From: an uncultured delta proteobacterium
GTDB lineage: Bacteria > Myxococcota_A > Polyangia > Polyangiales > Polyangiaceae
Length of the DNA: 32,357 nucleotides
Direction of reading: 5' to 3'
Assembly: GCA_903892415.1 (NCBI GenBank)
Contig: CAITIQ010000539.1
Location: forward strand, 1 to 32,357
In this document: piece after piece, positions 1-9,700 of the stretch
Position numbering within the stretch: position 1 is the stretch's first letter
Layout of the letters: every line of letters begins with the position of its first letter
Made by a program: the position numbers and the translations under genes
Notes under the pieces: model-generated
Told to the model about the DNA's origin: nothing
Databases searched by the model: none
The model's input: only the letters and a program-made list of their open reading frames with translations

Positions 1-4
1 CGGG

Positions 5-1711
5 ATGTTGGCCTTCATCGAGCGCTTTGCGCTTCCCGGCTGGGCGACGTTGACCTTGGCCATCCTCTTGGTTGCCGCAGCGGTGTTGTTCGGCTTTGCC
101 TCGAGTCGCACGGCTGCAGTCTTCTCGGCCGAGGCGACCCGCGATCTGCGGCGCTTGATGATGGCTCGCTTGCTAGTAGCCTCACCTCGAGCGATCGACG
201 CGCTCGGCGCCGAGCTCGCGGGGGCCAAGCCGGGCCCTGCGCCGCCGGGCATCGTGCTGAAGACCCCACCGTCCGCGGATGCCATCAAGCTCGCCGTATT
301 ACGTGACGGCCAAATGGCCGCGGAGCTTTGTGTCTCGGCGATCTCCAGCCTCCCGCAAACGCTCGTGGGTTTGGCGACGCTAGGGGTGGATCTCGCGCTG
401 AGCGGCACCGGCTTGGTCGCCTTGATCGGCGTGTTCGTCTTTGGTTCGTCAAGGCTGCTTTCTGCACGCTCATCGCGCCGCATGGCCGAGCGCACACGAG
501 CCCTTGCACAGGCGGACGCCGCCGCCTTCGCGGAGGTTTCAGAGAAGCTCGCCTGCCTCGATGACTTTCGTCTGGCTGGGGCAGGGTCGCTCGCTCGACA
601 AGAAACAGACGAGGCCCTGAGCAAAGCGGCGGAGGGAAAGAAGGAGGTCGCGAAGGTCGTGGCCGAGAGCGGTCAGATCGCGAGCCTGGTGACCACACTG
701 GCGCCCTTGCTGGTGTTGATCTTTCTTCATCTCTCCGGGCGCACGGTCAGTCCGCCTGAGATCGCACAGCTCTTGGTGTCGTTGCCGTTGATCGTCGGGC
801 GCTTGGGCGCGCTCGATGGACTGCGGGTCGCGGTGATCGAGAAGCAGAGCGTGCTCGAGTCGATCGGCGCGATCTTGCAGGTGCCCGCGGCGACGGGGGC
901 TTTCTCCCCCTCGGTCGCGCTGCCGAAGCAAGGGCTCGATCTCGTGTTCGATAAGGTGGGTTTCGAACTGGCGGCGGACGGCCGGAGCAAGACCATTCTG
1001 CGCGAGGTAAGCCTAACCATTCCCGAGGGCAGCGTGGTTGGGCTTTGTGGGCCGAGCGGCTGCGGCAAGAGCACCTTGCTCCGGCTGTTGCTTCGACTCG
1101 ACGACCCCTCGAGCGGCGTGCTCAGAGTTGGTGAGCATCCCATCGCTCAGCTGAGCCCCGAGGATCTGTCGCAGGTTTTCGCAGCCGAGCTGCAATCCGG
1201 CAAGCTGCTCGGCCGGAGCATCCGGGACAACGTGCTGCTTCACGCCTTGAGCCTCGAGCCGACGCTGGCGGAGCAAGAAGCGACCGCGCGCGCCCGCTCA
1301 GCGCTCGAACTCGCGCAGATCCCGAGCTTGGCCGCGGCCGAGGGATTGGCCAAGCGCTTCGTCGCAGTCCCGCCGAATCTCTCGGGCGGTGAACAGAAGC
1401 GCGTGCTCGTGGCGCGTGCTCTCGCAAGCAGCGCACGGGTGATCGTGCTCGATGAGCCGGAGGCTGGTCTGCCCGACGATACGGCGAAGAAGCTGTTCGA
1501 CGCCGTGATCGCCAATCGGGCAGGGCGGACCGTGATTGCGGTGACCCACTCACCAGCGCTCTTTGCCTCCGACTTCAACGTGGTGATGGAGGCTGGTGAG
1601 GTGAAGGACGTGGGGCCCCACGCCACGCTGCTCGAGCGCTGCGACGCCTACAAGGCGCTGGTCGCGGGGGAGGGCGCGAAACCCAAACCACCCGCGCCCG
1701 TGAGGCCCTAG
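5..1711 (+). CDS. ABC exporter-type permease/ATPase (5' end possibly cut by window)
   Basis: This is a fused membrane and ATP-binding half-transporter of the exporter type; the substrate cannot be told. Hydrophobic segments are visible near residues 10-32, 118-148 and 225-245, fewer than the usual six, and the first in-frame ATG is at base 5, so the true start may lie upstream of the window. The ATPase domain is complete: Walker A GPSGCGKST near residue 349, signature LSGGEQKR near 459, Walker B VIVLDEP near 479 with the catalytic Glu, and H-loop AVTHSP. The Q-loop region (AAELQSGKLL) departs from the usual pattern. A Pro-rich tail ends the protein. Its TAG stop lies inside a CTAG shared with the convergent gene. 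The ABC assignment is firm; direction of transport is inferred from domain order (membrane part first). Confidence 0.9.
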   Translation: MLAFIERFALPGWATLTLAILLVAAAVLFGFASSRTAAVFSAEATRDLRRLMMARLLVASPRAIDALGAELAGAKPGPAPPGIVLKTPPSADAIKLAVLRDGQMAAELCVSAISSLPQTLVGLATLGVDLALSGTGLVALIGVFVFGSSRLLSARSSRRMAERTRALAQADAAAFAEVSEKLACLDDFRLAGAGSLARQETDEALSKAAEGKKEVAKVVAESGQIASLVTTLAPLLVLIFLHLSGRTVSPPEIAQLLVSLPLIVGRLGALDGLRVAVIEKQSVLESIGAILQVPAATGAFSPSVALPKQGLDLVFDKVGFELAADGRSKTILREVSLTIPEGSVVGLCGPSGCGKSTLLRLLLRLDDPSSGVLRVGEHPIAQLSPEDLSQVFAAELQSGKLLGRSIRDNVLLHALSLEPTLAEQEATARARSALELAQIPSLAAAEGLAKRFVAVPPNLSGGEQKRVLVARALASSARVIVLDEPEAGLPDDTAKKLFDAVIANRAGRTVIAVTHSPALFASDFNVVMEAGEVKDVGPHATLLERCDAYKALVAGEGAKPKPPAPVRP

Positions 1712-1971
1712 GCGAACGTGCCTCGGCGCGAGGCGAGCCCTCCGAGCAGCAGCAGTACGACCGCGCCGAGGACGCTACCGACGAGCCCGACCGTATTGAA
1801 CTCCGACCAAGGGTGTGGCGACACGAAGCTCGCAAACAAGGCTCCGATGAAGGACCCGGCTACGCCGAGCAACATCGTCATCACCCAGCCCAGGTTCTGG
1901 GTTCCAGGCGTCACTGCTCGGGCCAGCAATCCCACAATCAAACCGAAAACGAGAAACCAAAGTAAACCCAT
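1708..1971 (-). CDS. GlsB/YeaQ/YmgE-family stress membrane protein
   Basis: An 87-residue protein with three hydrophobic stretches: residues 2-20, about 28-50 and 62-80. The Gly-rich pattern GLIVGLLAR, then GVAGSFIGALFA, then VGSVLGAVVLLLLGG is characteristic of the transglycosylase-associated/GlsB small inner-membrane family, which is linked to envelope and general stress; the biochemical role is unknown. The ATG is preceded by AAAGGAG (revcomp of about 1978-1984), supporting this start. It lies 24 bases downstream of the next stress gene on the same strand and is probably co-transcribed with it. Its TAG stop overlaps the stop of the convergent ABC gene in a single CTAG. Confidence 0.88.
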   Translation of the reverse strand: MGLLWFLVFGLIVGLLARAVTPGTQNLGWVMTMLLGVAGSFIGALFASFVSPHPWSEFNTVGLVGSVLGAVVLLLLGGLASRRGTFA

Positions 1972-1995
1972 CGCAGGCTCCTTTCGGAAGCGGAT

Positions 1996-2535
1996 TTAGA
2001 GACTTCGTTCGGCCGAGGGAACGCGGGCTTCACCGGTCGAGACGATGTGTTTGCCGCCGTTGGTCTCCAGGACCTGCTTGGCTAGGAGGCGCTCGGTTTC
2101 GTTCTCGCAGTGGACCGACACCAAGATGTTACCGCCGCGCAATTTACCTTCATATTGTTTGGCCACTAGCTCAGGCACGCCCATGCCGACGAGACCGCCG
2201 ACAATGCCGACGGCTGCAGCTCCGACCGCGGCTCCTCCGAGCGCCGCGAAGATTGGACCTACGGCGAGGAACGGACCAACGCCAGGAATTGCTAGTAGGC
2301 CAAGGCCCGCTAGTAGACCCAAGGTTCCACCCACTGCTCCGCCCGCGCCAACACCCATGAGTGCGCCCTCGGGGGCCTTGGTGTGCTGCTCGTGCGCGAA
2401 GTCGCGCGACCCGCCTTGGTCGGGCAGCAGCGCCGAAATATCGTTCGTTCCGAAGCCAGCCTGCTGCAAGCTGTGCACTGTGTTCTCGGACTGTTGACGT
2501 GTCGCAAAAATTCCGAAGACCGTCTTCTTTACCAT
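1996..2535 (-). CDS. YflT/GSP17M-like general stress protein with Gly-rich membrane hairpin
   Basis: A 179-residue protein. The N-terminal module (KKTVFGIFATRQQSENTV, then DISALLPD) resembles the heat-induced YflT/general stress protein 17M fold. It is followed by a long Gly/Ala-rich hydrophobic part (about residues 58-125) able to form membrane hairpins, then a soluble end with GGNILVSVHCEN. Relatives are often annotated DUF3341/ActD-like by database transfer, but there is no alternative complex III operon here. The open frame extends 17 codons upstream, but the ATG at 2535 has AAGGAG seven bases away and was chosen. It is the first gene of a likely two-gene stress operon with the GlsB-like gene. 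Function beyond stress association is unknown. Confidence 0.75.
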   Translation of the reverse strand: MVKKTVFGIFATRQQSENTVHSLQQAGFGTNDISALLPDQGGSRDFAHEQHTKAPEGALMGVGAGGAVGGTLGLLAGLGLLAIPGVGPFLAVGPIFAALGGAAVGAAAVGIVGGLVGMGVPELVAKQYEGKLRGGNILVSVHCENETERLLAKQVLETNGGKHIVSTGEARVPSAERSL

Positions 2536-2542
2536 TGAGCTA

Positions 2543-2548
2543 CTCCTT
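2543..2548 (-). promoter_or_regulatory. Ribosome binding site deciding the 2535 start
   Basis: AAGGAG on the minus strand, seven bases before the ATG at 2535. It excludes the longer frame to 2586, whose first 17 codons are Arg-rich and lie over the leader hairpin. Confidence 0.7.
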
Positions 2549-2549
2549 C

Positions 2550-2565
2550 GGCCGCGCTCGCGGCC
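2550..2565 (-). promoter_or_regulatory. GC-rich leader hairpin abutting the Shine-Dalgarno
   Basis: GGCCGC, a four-base loop and GCGGCC form a perfect six-pair stem in the predicted leader of the YflT-like gene, ending one base before its Shine-Dalgarno. No T-tract follows, so it is not a normal intrinsic terminator. It could affect translation or mRNA stability; this is inference. Confidence 0.4.
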
Positions 2566-2612
2566 TCGAGCAGCACTCCGCAACATGTGTGCCCCACGCA
2601 GCGACGCCTATC

Positions 2613-2631
2613 CAGCGCCGTTTAGGCGCTG
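2613..2631. repeat. Short inverted repeat upstream of stress operon
   Basis: CAGCGCC and GGCGCTG, seven-base arms around GTTTA, in the gap between the stress operon and the gene ending at 2693. No T-run follows on either strand. It could be an operator or a weak hairpin; function unknown. Confidence 0.35.
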
Positions 2632-2692
2632 AGGGCACGGCCGACTGAGCGCTATCGCACAGTGAGGCAAGCTTGCGCCGACGCGGAAGCCG

Positions 2693-4168
2693 CTACGGAG
2701 CGAGCCGCGCGACTACGAAGTCGAAGGAGCTGTCTTCCGCCGGAAACTGCAATTCGCCGAAGGAGATCGCCCCTTGTACGTTGGCCAGCAGGTAGACGCT
2801 GTTCCCATCGCCGATGGCCACGTCCACAGCGGTCTGACTCTCAGCGTCCCCGTAGTGCTCGATGGTCTCGAGCTGGTCGTCCACGAAGCGTGCGACGAAG
2901 ATGTCGCTCTTCCCGGCGCTGGGTAACGACGCTGCGCCGACTTGCAACGTCCCCTCGAAGTCCCCGCTGACTACGACCCGCCCCGTGCTGTCCACGGCGA
3001 CGCCCTTGGCGAACTGGTCGAGCGGGTCGCCGATGGCGAAAGCCGAAAGCGCCTGTCCGGTGGCATCGAAGCGAGCGACAAACACGTCGAACCCTCCACT
3101 GCTTTGCAGCGGACCGGTACCAAAGTCGATCATGCCCTCGAAGTCTCCGATCACCACGAACTCTTCGGTCGTGGCTTCGGTCGTGGGGACGACCGCAATG
3201 GCGCGACCGAACTGCTCGCTGGGGTCTCCGAAGAGGCGGGTGAAGCTCGCAGGAGCTTGGCCGCTAGCCGGTTGGGCATCAAAGCCGGTGACGACGACGT
3301 CATGCCCACCGCTGAAGCGGTCCGTGAGCGCCGGAACCGGATCCCCTTCGACCCAGCCGGTAAGGTAGATTGCGCCCGTATCGGTGGCGGCCACCGCGCT
3401 GTAGGAGTCATCCCCCTCTGAGCCGAGGGCATGGCCCCCGTAACGGCCGCCGTTGTCGTTGTGCCACATCGCGAAGGCATCCTGCGCACCAACGGAGGTC
3501 GCGCTGAACCCCACGTCAGCCGAGCCTAAGAAGTTGCCGACGGTGACTGTTTTACCGAGGTTGTCGAAGGTGATACCGAGGCCTCTGTTTGGGCTGGTGG
3601 CGTTGCCCCATTCGAGAACTCCCATCGAACTGAACTTTGCTACCCAAAGGTCGCTTTGGTTGGCGTTCAGCCCGAAGAGCGAGCCGCTGTGAGAGCCGGT
3701 CATCGCCACCTGCTCCGTTTGCCGAGACGCGGCTACGCCGAACACTTCCTGCAGGTTCGCGTCTCCGTTGACGGTGCCCCACTCTGCGCTGCCGTCATCG
3801 CGCAGAGAAAGCAGCAGAACGTCATCGCTGCCTGCGCTGGTGACCGTGACGTCGTCCACGGTGAGCGCGCCTTGCAGGTTCGCCGCCACGACCACTCCAT
3901 TCGAGCGGGCGCTCAGCGCCGAAGCGCGCTGGTCGTCGGGAGCGGTGAAACGGCGCGCCCACGTCACGTCGAAGGTCGGTAGGTTGTTGCTGCCTCCGGA
4001 GCCTCCTGTCCCTCCTGTCCCTCCGGAGCCTCCACCCGCGGTGGCTGCGCTCGCGCCGACGCCGCCAGCCCCAACGGCAAATCGTCCGTCTTCCGAGTTG
4101 CAAGCGAGCGGCAGGAAGACGGTGGCGACGATGCCGCCGATATGCTGGTAGCGAGCAATCGATAACAT
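2693..4168 (-). CDS. Secreted SBBP-type beta-propeller-like protein with Gly-rich linker
   Basis: A 491-residue exported protein. An N-terminal signal segment ends in FLPLAC (Cys23), a lipobox-like site with an unfavourable Pro at -3, so lipidation is plausible but uncertain. A Gly/Ser/Thr linker follows (about residues 33-62). The rest contains seven copies of a repeat recognised by DVFVARF, DIFVARF, DLWVAKF, DVLLLSL, DAFAMWH, DVVVTGF and DFVVARL, about 45-70 residues apart, each followed by strands ending VVVSGDFEG or similar. This matches SBBP-type repeats; seven copies suggest a seven-bladed propeller. No catalytic residues are evident, so a binding or surface role is likely. The start lies one base after the stop of the TPR-PEGA gene, so it is the third gene of the kinase operon. 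Confidence 0.75.
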   Translation of the reverse strand: MLSIARYQHIGGIVATVFLPLACNSEDGRFAVGAGGVGASAATAGGGSGGTGGTGGSGGSNNLPTFDVTWARRFTAPDDQRASALSARSNGVVVAANLQGALTVDDVTVTSAGSDDVLLLSLRDDGSAEWGTVNGDANLQEVFGVAASRQTEQVAMTGSHSGSLFGLNANQSDLWVAKFSSMGVLEWGNATSPNRGLGITFDNLGKTVTVGNFLGSADVGFSATSVGAQDAFAMWHNDNGGRYGGHALGSEGDDSYSAVAATDTGAIYLTGWVEGDPVPALTDRFSGGHDVVVTGFDAQPASGQAPASFTRLFGDPSEQFGRAIAVVPTTEATTEEFVVIGDFEGMIDFGTGPLQSSGGFDVFVARFDATGQALSAFAIGDPLDQFAKGVAVDSTGRVVVSGDFEGTLQVGAASLPSAGKSDIFVARFVDDQLETIEHYGDAESQTAVDVAIGDGNSVYLLANVQGAISFGELQFPAEDSSFDFVVARLAP

Positions 4169-4169
4169 A

Positions 4170-5170
4170 TTAAAACTTTAGCTCCCACATCGCGCCGGAG
4201 CCCTGCGTGAAAGGCACGAGGCGCCCGACGCCGGCGGCCTCCGACTGAGTGAAGTGTTCGATCAAAACCCCGGCCACGGTCCCGAGGATGGTGGCGCCTC
4301 CCGCGACGCTCAAGCCGACGAACATGCCGAAGTCGAAGTTCTTGCGCCGGTTGTCGTCGCTCGGATCGTATGCAGCGGTCGGGTCGCACACGCGGTCTTC
4401 ACCGCAGCCTTCGTCCAGCGCGCTCTCGGCTGCGAAGCCGTCGATGCGAAAGCCTAGCCCAGCCCCGACCGCGACGACCCCAAGTGAGCCTGTGACGAAA
4501 GGCCAAATGGGAAGCCGCGTGGCAGGCGGTGGCGGAGGCGCGGTGGTGACCTTGGGCGAGGCGGCCAGCGCGACCTCCAAGGCCAAGGTTTCTCCCTCGC
4601 GCAGGGTGACGGTTTTCTCGAAGGGCTCGAAGCCCGGTGCACGGATCAAGAGCGTGTGGTCCCCCGGGTCCATCGGAATCGGATCGTCGAGCGTTCCTCG
4701 CGGTAGCTCCACTCCGTCACGCAAGACCGCGGTCCCCTCGACCCGAGGCGAGAGCCCGAGTCGCAACTTTGGTACGCGCGGTTCGAGCGCTGCGATGGTT
4801 TTGGTGATCACCTCGTCCAGCGTCTTTTTGCGCTCATCTCCGAGCGTGTCCTGATTCAGCGTTCGGGCTCGCAGGAGCTCCGACCAGGCGGAGGCTGGCT
4901 TGTTGAAGTGCTCGAGGCAGTTGGCGACGTTGATCGACGTGGAGGCCACAGGATCGAGCTGCATGCTGGCGTCGAACTTGGCGCACGCGCCCTCCCAGTC
5001 ATTCTTGGTCAACAGCTCTCGCCCAGCTTGATAGAGCGCCTCGGCTGCTGCTGGATCTCGGGGTGCGCGTTGTGCCGGGGGTTCAGTTGGGGTTCGCGCG
5101 CTTGCCGGGGACACGAACACGAGAAGGGAAGCCAGGGGCAAGGCTAGAAGCAGATAGGACCGGAGGTTCA

Positions 5171-5171
<1 letters not shown>
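4170..5171 (-). CDS. TPR-PEGA envelope protein with C-terminal membrane segments
   Basis: A 333-residue protein with a type I signal peptide (hydrophobic 5-22, ASA cleavage near 25). A TPR-like helical region (about 40-125) includes AAAEALYQAGRELL and CAKFDASMQLDP. A PEGA-like beta domain (about 135-210) has PMDPGDHTLLIRAPGFEPF. A Pro-rich linker and two hydrophobic segments (about 222-240 and 285-308) flank a Cys-containing loop (GCGEDRVCD). This architecture is common in myxobacteria beside Ser/Thr kinases; the molecular role is not established. Its ATG overlaps the kinase stop by one base (TAATG), so translation is coupled. It is similar in architecture to the protein at 30804-31778. Confidence 0.75.
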
Positions 5172-6595
<1,424 letters not shown>

Positions 6596-6716
6596 GCCTC
6601 ACGCCGATCGGCACGTAGTCATCCGCTCTGGGACTGAACGGAATCACGTCCAGGCGACCGTGGCTGTCGCTGCGACGGATTCCAGCGGTTGAGGACGCGA
6701 CTTTGATTGGGCGCTG

Positions 6717-9700
6717 CTAGCGCTGTTTCACGATGACGCGCTCGGTTGCTGTCGCGCCGCGCACCTCGGGGGCGTACATCTCGAACGCTGAGGTTGGTGG
6801 GAGCAGGAAGTCGCCGGGGTGCAGCGCTCGCACATAGAAGCTGAAGGTCGAGAGCCCCGCTGGCAATTGATCGACGAAGAACAGGGCGCGGTCCTCGCGC
6901 AGCTCTCGACCGTCCCAAACCCGCTTGGGATCGGCTTGGGGCAGCGCGTATTCGGGATCGGCGTCCATCAGCTCGGGAGCCACTGCCGCGAGGCCGCCGG
7001 GCAGCGGCGATTCGACTGCAACACCAAAGCGGGCCACTGGGCTCGCGACTACGATGTCGACTCGCACGACCTCGCCTTCGACAAACGGGCCGTCCGAAGG
7101 GCTTACGCGTCGCACGTTGCGCACCACCGTGAGACCTCGCTCGGTGGCTTCACTCGGAAGCGTCTTGCGCGCGTAATCGAGGCGCATTTGGTAGTGCAGG
7201 GTGCCGCCGTCCTTCACGTCGAAGGTGAGGCGCGGCGAGGGTGTGCTCGACTGGGCGTCAAGCAGCTGCATCATCGACAGCTTGACGGTGGTCTGTCGTC
7301 CACTGACCGCTCCGAGTTCGGGCGCCGCCAGCAGCTCGTTGCCGAAGAAGGCTCGCGCTTCGAAGGTTTGCGGTCGCTCGCCGCGACTCTGCTGATAGTC
7401 GCTGAGCCCGAGCAGCGCCCAGCCGGTCTCGTGCGTGGTGGCCCAACGACCTCCCACTCGATCTGCGAGCAGTCCTTTGGCGAGCGGCGCCAACAGCACG
7501 TGCTCGGGATCGCTTCCGGCAAGGGCACGAAGTGCGAGCGCGCTGGCCCGCGGCAATGAATCCAGCCGCTCGGTGAAGTTGGTCGGGGTGGCTCGTTCGC
7601 TGGGAGCCACGACCCGAGCGGTGTCTCCATTCAAGCGCAGTGACGCGAGTAGGGCCGACTGCACCTGCTCGCGTCGCTGCGCGTCGGCTTTGCTGAGCAC
7701 GAGCGCGTGCAGCAAGAACGCGCGGCCCGCAGGGGAGAGCTGCTCGCGTTGCTCGACCAGCTGCATCGCCCGTACGTTGATGGGGCGATCGAGCGTCGCC
7801 AAGGCGTCGAGCATCGCTGCCGCGGTCTCAGCATCGGCCGCGGCCAGCTCACCCTGCAAGTAGTTCCCGGCGCTGAGGAGCACCTGCTCCGGGACCGCCA
7901 TCCCCCGCGACTTGGCCTCGCTGAGCACGAGCACCGCGTAGGCGGTGAGCCACGGCGCGCTTTGGCGCGAGGCCGACCACAGGCCGAAGCCACCGTCGTC
8001 GCGTTGATGGGAGGCCAGCCGGGCCATCGCTTGTTCGGCTAGGGCCTGCGGGTCGCCGTCGAATTCGAGCGCGAACTGCTGGGCGAACTCGCGCAGGACC
8101 ACCAGCGGCAACAGCTGACTCAGCGTCTGTTCGGTGCAGCCATACGGATAGCGAAGCAGCGACTCGAGGCCTTGGGTAGCGCCGCCCAACGCCGAATCCG
8201 AAAGCGAGATCGTCAGGCCGCCGACGTCGGGCCGCACGTCCGAAAGATCGCCTAGCGTCTCGGCGACCGGGCGCTTGGCTTCCCCGCTGACCACGCTGCT
8301 CTCGAGCAACGTTGGAAGCACGACCTCACCGCGTACGACGAAGGTGTCTTCTGCAGCTTTTCCGGCAGTGGTCGAAGCGTGCACCGTCAGTTTGAACGGC
8401 CCCGCTCGCTTCGCCGACAAGGCGAAACGCAAGCGTGCGGGCGTCCCTGGCGAGAGCGTGAGCGCTTGGCTGGCTTCACCCACGATGTTCACGCCCTCGG
8501 CCTCGAACTCGACCCGCGCCGGAGCTACCGGGAGGTCGAGGTTCGTTAGCACCACGGTGGTGTGAAAGGTGTCTCCAACCCGCACCACGCTCGGAAGACT
8601 TGGCCGCGCCATCAGGGGAAGCCTGGTAGTCACGGCAGTTTCAGCGTTGCCGAAGCGATCCGCCTCGGTCGCCACGACTGCGAAGAAACGATACTTCGTC
8701 AAGCTATCGGGCAGTTTGATGCGATGACGAAGCTGGCCGTTCTCGTCTGTCATCAGCGCCGGCTCGAACATCACCGACTGGCGAAAGTCCGCGCGTGGAT
8801 CTCGACCACTCACGCTGGTTGCGCCCATTCGAACCTTGCTCTGCCCGATCTGCGACCGCTCGCCGATGCGCAGCGGATGGTTGCGTGTATCGAGGTGCCC
8901 GAGCCAGCCGCTGCGCCAGTCGAATAGCTCGAGGAGCGGCTGGGGTGCTGGATACATCGCTAACATCAGCGTGGCCTCATCCGCACCCCACAGGGTCACT
9001 TCCGCTGACGGCACTGGATTGCCGGCCGCGTCCTTGACCTCCAGCTTCAACTCGAGCTGGTCGCCCGGGCTGGCCGCTTCGGTATCGGGCGTAAGCTCGA
9101 CGGAGAGCCGGCGCGATTCGACCGAGACGGTCGCCGACTCGTCTGCCTGTTGGGCCTCCGCTCCGGCGATGGCCGTCACCATCACGTCGATGTTCGGCAG
9201 CATGGCCTCAGTCACTTTGAACTTTACGCGCGTTCCCGAGGGCGGAAGCTGCAGCATCTGCTCCTCGATCACATCTTCGCGACGGACTGAGACGCGCAGC
9301 GCGGCTACTTGCTTGAACGGTGAGCGCACCTCGAAAGCGGCCTCTTCGCCCAGCTCCAGCTTGTCCTTGAGACCGGAGATGGTGAGTCTTGCTGGCTCGG
9401 GTACGATTGCAGTGGCGGGTTGGGGCTCCGGAGCCGGCTCGAGGTAGCGGGTTGTCCAAACCTCTCGGTTCGCGGTGATGCGGTTGCCGCTCGGGTCTTT
9501 GGCCGAGGCAAACAGGTAGAGCTCGTCGAGCCCTGAACGGTACTCTCCCTCAGGGGCGGTGAAGGTGCAGCTGCGCGCGTCTTCGGCGAGCGAGCAGCCG
9601 GAGACGCGCGACTCCTCGAACGGGCCGTTTGGCTCCTTGCGCACGCGCCGTCGCAGCTCCAGCTCGATGTTGGCGGTGGTCGCTCGTTCGTCGATCGTCA

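Noticed and set aside
6596..6716. Terminator or small RNA between the A2M gene and the kinase gene
   Set aside because: No stable hairpin with a U-tract and no recognisable RNA motif was seen by eye.
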